Positions 59,987 through 64,000 of a stretch of DNA of 64,000 bases are shown one piece after another. Position 1 is the stretch's first letter. Every line of letters begins with the position of its first letter. Source of the stretch: Achromobacter anxifer (GTDB lineage: Bacteria > Pseudomonadota > Gammaproteobacteria > Burkholderiales > Burkholderiaceae_B); the NCBI RefSeq assembly GCF_903652925.1, contig NZ_CAHLAR010000001.1, positions 1,054,001 to 1,118,000 on the forward strand. The letters are read 5' to 3'. The notes beneath the pieces are model-generated. The model ran no database searches. It had not been told where the DNA came from and saw only the letters and a list, made by a program, of their open reading frames with translations. A program made the translations under genes and the position numbers.

Positions 59987-60388
59987 ATGAATTTTCCGTT
60001 TCCCATCCGTCAGGAATGCCCGCCGGGCGCATGCGTGTGCGACCGCGACCGGCTGTTGGCCGATCCGGCGGCGGACATCCGCGTGCTGCGGCTGACCAAG
60101 GACGAAGAGAAGCGCCTGGTGGCCCGGCTGGAGAACATCAGCAGCCTGGAAGACCTGCGCGCCATGCAGGGGCGCATCCATGCGCAGTTGGGGATCGTGA
60201 TCCACATCACGCCCAGCGAGAACGAGGTGCGCACCTCGCGCGGCATCGCCATCCAGCTCGACGAACTGCCGGGGCTGTGCCGCAAGACGCGCACGGCGAT
60301 ACCCGCGGCCATCCGCCGCGGCTTCGACAACCGGCCCGAGATCGTCTATGCGCTCCTGAACGAGCGCGACCTGCTCAGCGGGACCTGA
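59987..60388 (+). CDS. Small hypothetical protein with Cys-rich N-terminus
   Basis: A 133-residue soluble protein. The N-terminus NFPFPIRQECPPGACVCDRD holds three Cys in a CxxxxCxC pattern that might bind a metal. The rest is helical/mixed, with TKDEEKRLVARLENISSLED and HAQLGIVIHITPSENEVRTS. I recognise no family. The start is the ATG at 59987; weak ribosome-binding site. Convergent with the next gene. Confidence 0.7.
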   Translation: MNFPFPIRQECPPGACVCDRDRLLADPAADIRVLRLTKDEEKRLVARLENISSLEDLRAMQGRIHAQLGIVIHITPSENEVRTSRGIAIQLDELPGLCRKTRTAIPAAIRRGFDNRPEIVYALLNERDLLSGT

Positions 60389-60394
60389 GTCCGC

Positions 60395-61018
60395 TCAGGA
60401 TTTCTTGCCGGACGGCGCGGCGGGGCAGGGCGCCAGTCGCACCACGTCGGCGGGCGAACGCCCGGCGTCGGGGCGCGTGGGGTCCCGCTTCCTGCCCGGC
60501 GCGACGGGGTAGATCAGCAGCACGGCGCTGCCGGCTTCCAGCTTGGGATCCTGCTTGCTGCCGTAGGCCACCGTCCAGCCGCGCACGGCCAAGGGGGCCA
60601 GCGTGTACTGCAGGGCCGAGCCCGGCGAGACATGCGCCACCTTGCCGGCGAACAGATCCTGTTGATGCGTTTCCGCGCCGTTGGCGGTCACGTAGGTGCC
60701 GATGCTGACCAGCGCGGCGCCGCTGCCGGGGCGGCCCAGCACCGCGGTCTTGTACTTGCCGGGGGGAATGTCGGTGAGGTTGACGGTCAGCGGCCCCGCT
60801 GGCTGGCCGCTGGCATCCAGGCTGACGCCCGTGACCTCGGCGCGCGCCAGCGGCGCGGTCCCCGTGTTGCGCACGCGCACGCTGTATTCCCCGGAAGTGC
60901 CCGTGACCGTGCAGACCTCGACGCCATAGGGCGCGGGCGAGGCGTGGGCCAACTGCGCCGCGGCGGCCAGCAGGGCCGCCAGGAACAGTTTCGGGGCAGG
61001 GGAAGGGACGGTATGCAC
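60395..61018 (-). CDS. Exported hypothetical protein
   Basis: A 207-residue protein with a signal peptide (LFLAALLAAAAQLAHA), then VEVCTVTGTSGEYSVRVRNT, beta-rich throughout. A single Cys near the N-terminus and one close to the C-terminus. The tail GRKRDPTRPDAGRSPADVVR is basic. An immunoglobulin-like fold is plausible from the NTGTAPLARAEVTGVSLDA segment. No named family. It starts 54 bp downstream of the stop of the next membrane-protein gene on the same strand and may be co-transcribed. Confidence 0.65.
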   Translation of the reverse strand: MHTVPSPAPKLFLAALLAAAAQLAHASPAPYGVEVCTVTGTSGEYSVRVRNTGTAPLARAEVTGVSLDASGQPAGPLTVNLTDIPPGKYKTAVLGRPGSGAALVSIGTYVTANGAETHQQDLFAGKVAHVSPGSALQYTLAPLAVRGWTVAYGSKQDPKLEAGSAVLLIYPVAPGRKRDPTRPDAGRSPADVVRLAPCPAAPSGKKS

Positions 61019-61072
61019 GGCACGCTCCTGTAAGAGGAGGCAGCGCGCCGGATTGCCGCGTTGCCTGCCCTA

Positions 61073-61471
61073 TTACACCACTTGGCGGCCGGGGGCCTCG
61101 GCCTGCTCGCGCTTGCCGGCCAGCCAGTGCAGGATCAGCGCCAGCACCAGCAGGCCCACCATGATGAAGCCCCAGAAGATCCAGGCCAGCACCGAGATCA
61201 GGGTGCCCAGGCTGCCGGCGAAGGGCAGCATCTGGTTCAGGCCCTGCGCGGCCCAGACCAGGCCGGATTGCAGCGTTTGCAACCAGGCGGGATCGACCCA
61301 GGCCGCGGCCCAGGCGGGCGGCACCCATTGCGAGGTATCCAGCGCCGTGCCGGGCACCTGGGTCGTGGCGATGGTCGACAGCACCCAGTTGGTCAGCTGC
61401 AGCGTCAGCGCAACCAGCCCGGTCCAGAGTGCGGCAAGCACGGCGAAAGCGAGCCAGATGATCTTTTTCAT
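61073..61471 (-). CDS. Small inner-membrane protein
   Basis: A 132-residue protein with an N-terminal helix (IIWLAFAVLAALWTGLVALT) and a C-terminal double-length hydrophobic segment (LISVLAWIFWGFIMVGLLVL, extended by ALILHWLAG). The middle part is Trp/Pro/Gln-rich (TSQWVPPAWAAAWVDPAWLQ) and probably periplasmic. The C-terminus is charged. No family recognised. The ATG at 61471 is preferred over an in-frame ATG at 61495. Confidence 0.65.
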   Translation of the reverse strand: MKKIIWLAFAVLAALWTGLVALTLQLTNWVLSTIATTQVPGTALDTSQWVPPAWAAAWVDPAWLQTLQSGLVWAAQGLNQMLPFAGSLGTLISVLAWIFWGFIMVGLLVLALILHWLAGKREQAEAPGRQVV

Positions 61472-61557
61472 TGAGGTGGTACTCCGATGTTTCAAAAAAG
61501 AGGGTCCACGATAAGGCGGATTCTATTTCTGAAAAACCAGCGTGGTTGTGACAAACA

Positions 61558-62451
61558 TTAAGAAAAAACCGAAGTTTTTGCTGCCGCCAGAATGATCTGG
61601 ACCAGCGGATGGTGCTGCCCGCGGCGGTTGCGGATGGCGTGGATTTCCTCGTGCACGTCGTCGCAGCGGGCCAAGGGGCGCAAGCCCCGCAACACGCCGA
61701 TGTCGCCGCCGCCCAGGCGGCTCAGCGGGAATACGCCCAGGCCCCGGGCCGCGAACACCGACATCAGCGCGCTGTCTTCGAATTCCCCCACCACGTTGGG
61801 ATAGATGCCTTGCTCGCCGAACCAGCGGTCCAGCGTCTGGCGCAGCACGGAATGGCCCGTGGGCAGCAGCACCGGCAGGCGTTCCAGGCATTGCGGGAAG
61901 TCCTGCGCGTCGGACTTGCGCACCAGCTTGGCGGGGCCATACCAATCCACCGGCGAGGACACCAGGCGGTCGCTGGTAAGGCGCAGGTTGGGGTTGGCGG
62001 GCGCGCCCTGGCCGGCCAGCACCAGGTCCAGGTGATGCTGGGCCAGTTCGCCCAGCAGTTCCTCGACCTCGCCTTCGTGGCAGGTCAGGCGCAGGTCCGG
62101 GGTATGCAGCACCGGCCCCAGCAGGGCCTGCGCGGCCAACTTGGAAATGCCGTCCGACAGGCCCACGGACAGGCGCATGGCAGGCTTGGTGGCGGCCGCG
62201 CGGACCTCCTGGGGCAGCACCTGGCCGATCTGGAAGATCTCTTCGGCGCGGGCGAAGGCGGCCTCGCCCGCGTCCGTCAGCGCCACGCCGCGCCCGGCCG
62301 GCTTGAGCAACTGGTGGCCCAGGTTCTTTTCCAGTTCGCGCACTTGCGCGCTGATGGTCTGGATGGCCATGTCCAGCCTTTCGGCGGCGCGGGAAAACCC
62401 GCCTTCCTTGGCGACCATCCAGAAGTAGTACAGGTGTCGGTAATTGAGCAT
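61558..62451 (-). CDS. NhaR-type LysR regulator
   Basis: A 297-residue LysR protein. The start NYRHLYYFWMVAKEGGFSRA is the NhaR subgroup pattern, with HTH ERLDMAIQTISAQVRELEK. The effector domain includes LSVGLSDGISKLAAQALLGP, also NhaR-like. The ATG at 62451 is chosen over a GTG four codons earlier. It is divergent from TerC; the 107-bp gap holds a hairpin at 62494-62515. It may sense ions and control the divergent terC. Confidence 0.92.
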   Translation of the reverse strand: MLNYRHLYYFWMVAKEGGFSRAAERLDMAIQTISAQVRELEKNLGHQLLKPAGRGVALTDAGEAAFARAEEIFQIGQVLPQEVRAAATKPAMRLSVGLSDGISKLAAQALLGPVLHTPDLRLTCHEGEVEELLGELAQHHLDLVLAGQGAPANPNLRLTSDRLVSSPVDWYGPAKLVRKSDAQDFPQCLERLPVLLPTGHSVLRQTLDRWFGEQGIYPNVVGEFEDSALMSVFAARGLGVFPLSRLGGGDIGVLRGLRPLARCDDVHEEIHAIRNRRGQHHPLVQIILAAAKTSVFS

Positions 62452-62493
62452 GGCAGGAATCACTTCGGTTTTTTCGAACCTTAACTCACTTTC

Positions 62494-62515
62494 AGGCTGA
62501 TTTCTCCATCAGCCT
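62494..62515. promoter_or_regulatory. Inverted repeat between NhaR-like and TerC genes
   Basis: AGGCTGA-TTTCTCCA-TCAGCCT is a perfect 7-bp dyad, 44 bp before the TerC ATG. No U-tract is present on either strand. It could be the LysR operator or a 5'-leader hairpin. Confidence 0.4.
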
Positions 62516-62558
62516 CGGATCCGGATCATGAGGCCCTTCGAACACAAGCGGGAACATC

Positions 62559-63557
62559 ATGGACACCTTGCTCACCTTACTCTCCGCCGATTTCTTCGGC
62601 ACTCCGGCCTGGAGCTGGCTGCTTTTCATCGGCATCGTGGTTGCGCTGCTGGCCTTCGACCTGGGCGTGCTGCACAAGGAAGACCGGGAGATCGGCGTGC
62701 GTGAGAGCCTGCTGCTGTCCGCCGGCTACATTACGGCGGCGTTGCTGTTCGGCGCCTGGGTCTGGTGGCAGATGGGTTCCGCCAGCGGCATGGCCTACTA
62801 CACGGGCTTCATGATCGAGAAGTCGCTGTCGATGGACAACGTCTTCGTGATCGCGCTGATCTTCAGTTTCTTCGCGATTCCGCGCCAGTACCAGCACCGC
62901 GTACTGTTCTGGGGCATCCTCGGCGTGATCGTGCTGCGCGCCATCATGATAGGCCTGGGCGCGGCGCTGGTCAGCAATTTCGGCTGGCTGCTGTACCTGT
63001 TCGGCGCCTTCCTGGTGTTCACGGGCATCAAGATGTGGATGATCGCGGACCAGACGCCCGACATCGCGTCCAACCCGATCCTGAAGTTCCTGAAGCGCCA
63101 TATGCGCGTCACGGAAGGCCTGCGCGGCAACGCATTCTGGGTGACCGAGCCGGATCCCGCCACGTCGAAGAAGGTGCGCTGGGCCACGCCGCTGCTGTTG
63201 GCGCTGGTGTTGATCGAGTTCGTGGACCTGTTGTTCGCGGTGGACTCCGTGCCTGCGATCTTCGCCATCACGACCGACCCGTTCATCGTCTACACCAGCA
63301 ACATCTTCGCCATCCTGGGCCTGCGCGCGCTGTACTTTGCCCTGGCTGCGATGATCCACCGCTTCCACTACCTGAAGTACGCGCTGGCCCTGGTCCTGGT
63401 CTTCATCGGCAGCAAGATCTTCCTGGTCGGCTTCATCGGCAAGGTGCCGGCTGCCTTGTCGCTGTCGGTGACCTTCGGCCTGATCCTGGGCGGCGTGTTG
63501 TTCTCCTTGTGGAAAACCCGCTCGGACGCCTCCAAGCAGGAACTCGCGGCCGAATAA
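62559..63557 (+). CDS. TerC/Alx-family membrane protein
   Basis: A 332-residue inner-membrane protein with about nine helices. TerC hallmarks are present: LFIGIVVALLAFDLGVLHKE, the acidic IEKSLSMDNVFVIALIFSFF, and the second-half VLIEFVDLLFAVDSVPAIFA, which carry conserved Asp/Glu thought to handle metal ions. The family includes Alx and MeeF, linked to manganese export and extracytoplasmic protein metallation. A strong terminator follows. Confidence 0.94.
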   Translation: MDTLLTLLSADFFGTPAWSWLLFIGIVVALLAFDLGVLHKEDREIGVRESLLLSAGYITAALLFGAWVWWQMGSASGMAYYTGFMIEKSLSMDNVFVIALIFSFFAIPRQYQHRVLFWGILGVIVLRAIMIGLGAALVSNFGWLLYLFGAFLVFTGIKMWMIADQTPDIASNPILKFLKRHMRVTEGLRGNAFWVTEPDPATSKKVRWATPLLLALVLIEFVDLLFAVDSVPAIFAITTDPFIVYTSNIFAILGLRALYFALAAMIHRFHYLKYALALVLVFIGSKIFLVGFIGKVPAALSLSVTFGLILGGVLFSLWKTRSDASKQELAAE

Positions 63558-63576
63558 GCGCCGCGGCCCGACGCCC

Positions 63577-63617
63577 AGCGCCCGCCATATCCCACGGATA
63601 TGGCGGGCGCTTTTTTT
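63577..63617 (+). terminator. Strong rho-independent terminator after TerC
   Basis: A perfect 16-bp stem: AGCGCCCGCCATATCC (63577-63592), loop CAC, and GGATATGGCGGGCGCT (63596-63611), then T to 63617. Unusually long and perfect. It isolates terC from the next gene. Confidence 0.95.
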
Positions 63618-63683
63618 GGGATTTGTCGCGTCGATGCGGCGGGCGTAGAGTGCAGGGCAATCCACAAGCCGCAAGGAGCCGCC

Positions 63684-64000
63684 ATGACCAGCTGGTCCGC
63701 CAAACAGTATTCCGCCTTTGAAAACGAACGCACCCGTCCGGTGCGGGACCTGGTCGCCGCCTTGCCCAACCAGGACGTGAAGCGCGCCGTGGACCTGGGT
63801 TGCGGCCCCGGCAATTCCACCGAGGTACTTGCCAGCCGCTATCCGGATGCCGAGGTCAGCGGCATGGACAGCTCGGAGGACATGCTGCAGTCGGCCAGAA
63901 AGCGCCTGCCGGGCCTGCAGTTTGACCTGGCCGACATCGCCACGTGGAACCCGCCCAAGACCTACGACGTGATCCTGGCGAACGCCGCCCTGCAGTGGGT
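63684..64000 (+). CDS. tam: Trans-aconitate 2-methyltransferase, N-terminal part
   Basis: The gene begins at ATG 63684 after AAGGAGCC and continues past the window edge; 105 codons are visible. SAM-binding motif I is AVDLGCGPGNSTEVLA, motif II ends GMDSSEDML, and the LANAALQW block is present, matching Tam of E. coli. It methylates trans-aconitate to relieve inhibition of aconitase. Only the first 40 percent or so is seen. Confidence 0.88.
   Translation, partial: MTSWSAKQYSAFENERTRPVRDLVAALPNQDVKRAVDLGCGPGNSTEVLASRYPDAEVSGMDSSEDMLQSARKRLPGLQFDLADIATWNPPKTYDVILANAALQW

Noticed and set aside
62452-62558. yybP-ykoY manganese riboswitch before terC
   Set aside because: Only a 107-bp gap with a 7-bp hairpin; I could not find the conserved loops of the riboswitch.

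Overview
The window is a GC-rich, gene-dense bacterial chromosome segment. It has short intergenic gaps and many ATGA or TAATG start-stop overlaps. Its gene content points to the Alcaligenaceae (Bordetella/Achromobacter type) of the Betaproteobacteria. Grounds for this are two Bug-type tripartite-tricarboxylate binding proteins, many LysR regulators, a Bordetella-style general porin, a cyoABCD quinol oxidase followed by SURF1, and a TonB siderophore receptor. The genus is inferred from family content, not from a marker gene. I found no rRNA, tRNA, CRISPR array, insertion sequence or integrase.

Layout. 1-7.3 kb: a truncated gene, a LysR regulator, a creatinase-like M24 protein, and an operon for uptake and oxidation of an amino-acid-like amine (binding protein, permease, ATPase, two FAD oxidases). 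A divergent IclR regulator lies at 7.6 kb behind a promoter region with two inverted repeats. 8.5-11 kb: a membrane protein and an isolated three-gene remnant of a contractile injection system (full-length tail sheath, broken AAA+ ATPase, small ORF). 11.2-15.4 kb: a large secreted repeat protein, a LysE exporter, a 2OG-Fe(II)-like protein and a 14-bp tandem repeat array. 15.6-29.4 kb: an acyl-CoA catabolic island. Nine coupled minus-strand genes (Bug receptor, DUF35, Cys-less thiolase-like protein, SDR, MaoC hydratase, CoA-transferase A/B, two acyl-CoA dehydrogenases) face a plus-strand set (enoyl-CoA hydratase, CaiB CoA-transferase, LysR, Bug receptor, class II aldolase). Two paralogous LysR genes flank it, and two of its promoters share a conserved element.

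29.4-35.9 kb: DUF1993, GntR, TauE/SafE plus DUF1634, alpha/beta hydrolase, DyP peroxidase, gene relic, Tas-type aldo/keto reductase and YciI-like protein. 36-44 kb: a TonB siderophore receptor with a Fur-like site, a phosphoesterase, an LprI-like protein, tag, a MarR-GNAT fusion with two spaced operators, a pentapeptide-repeat protein, an RcsB-like regulator, a possible GvpU-like protein and a WYL regulator. 44-48 kb: GST, a ParB-like lipoprotein, a stand-alone HPt protein and a porin. 48.1-53 kb: SURF1 and cyoDCBA. 53-59.8 kb: MHS-type MFS transporter, amino-acid binding protein, class III aminotransferase, LysR, HDAC-like amidohydrolase and a secreted protein. 60-64 kb: small hypothetical and secreted proteins, an NhaR-like LysR, TerC, and the start of a trans-aconitate methyltransferase gene.

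How the genes fit together. The 15.6-29.4 kb island supplies uptake, CoA activation by transfer, dehydrogenation, hydration, oxidation and carbon-carbon cleavage for an unidentified carboxylic acid. The 2.5-7.3 kb operon couples import of an amine to its oxidation. The cyo-SURF1 cluster is respiratory. Most of the rest are single genes with local regulators. The most unusual items are the orphan injection-system sheath locus, the Cys-less thiolase/DUF35 pair, and the paired LysR promoter element.
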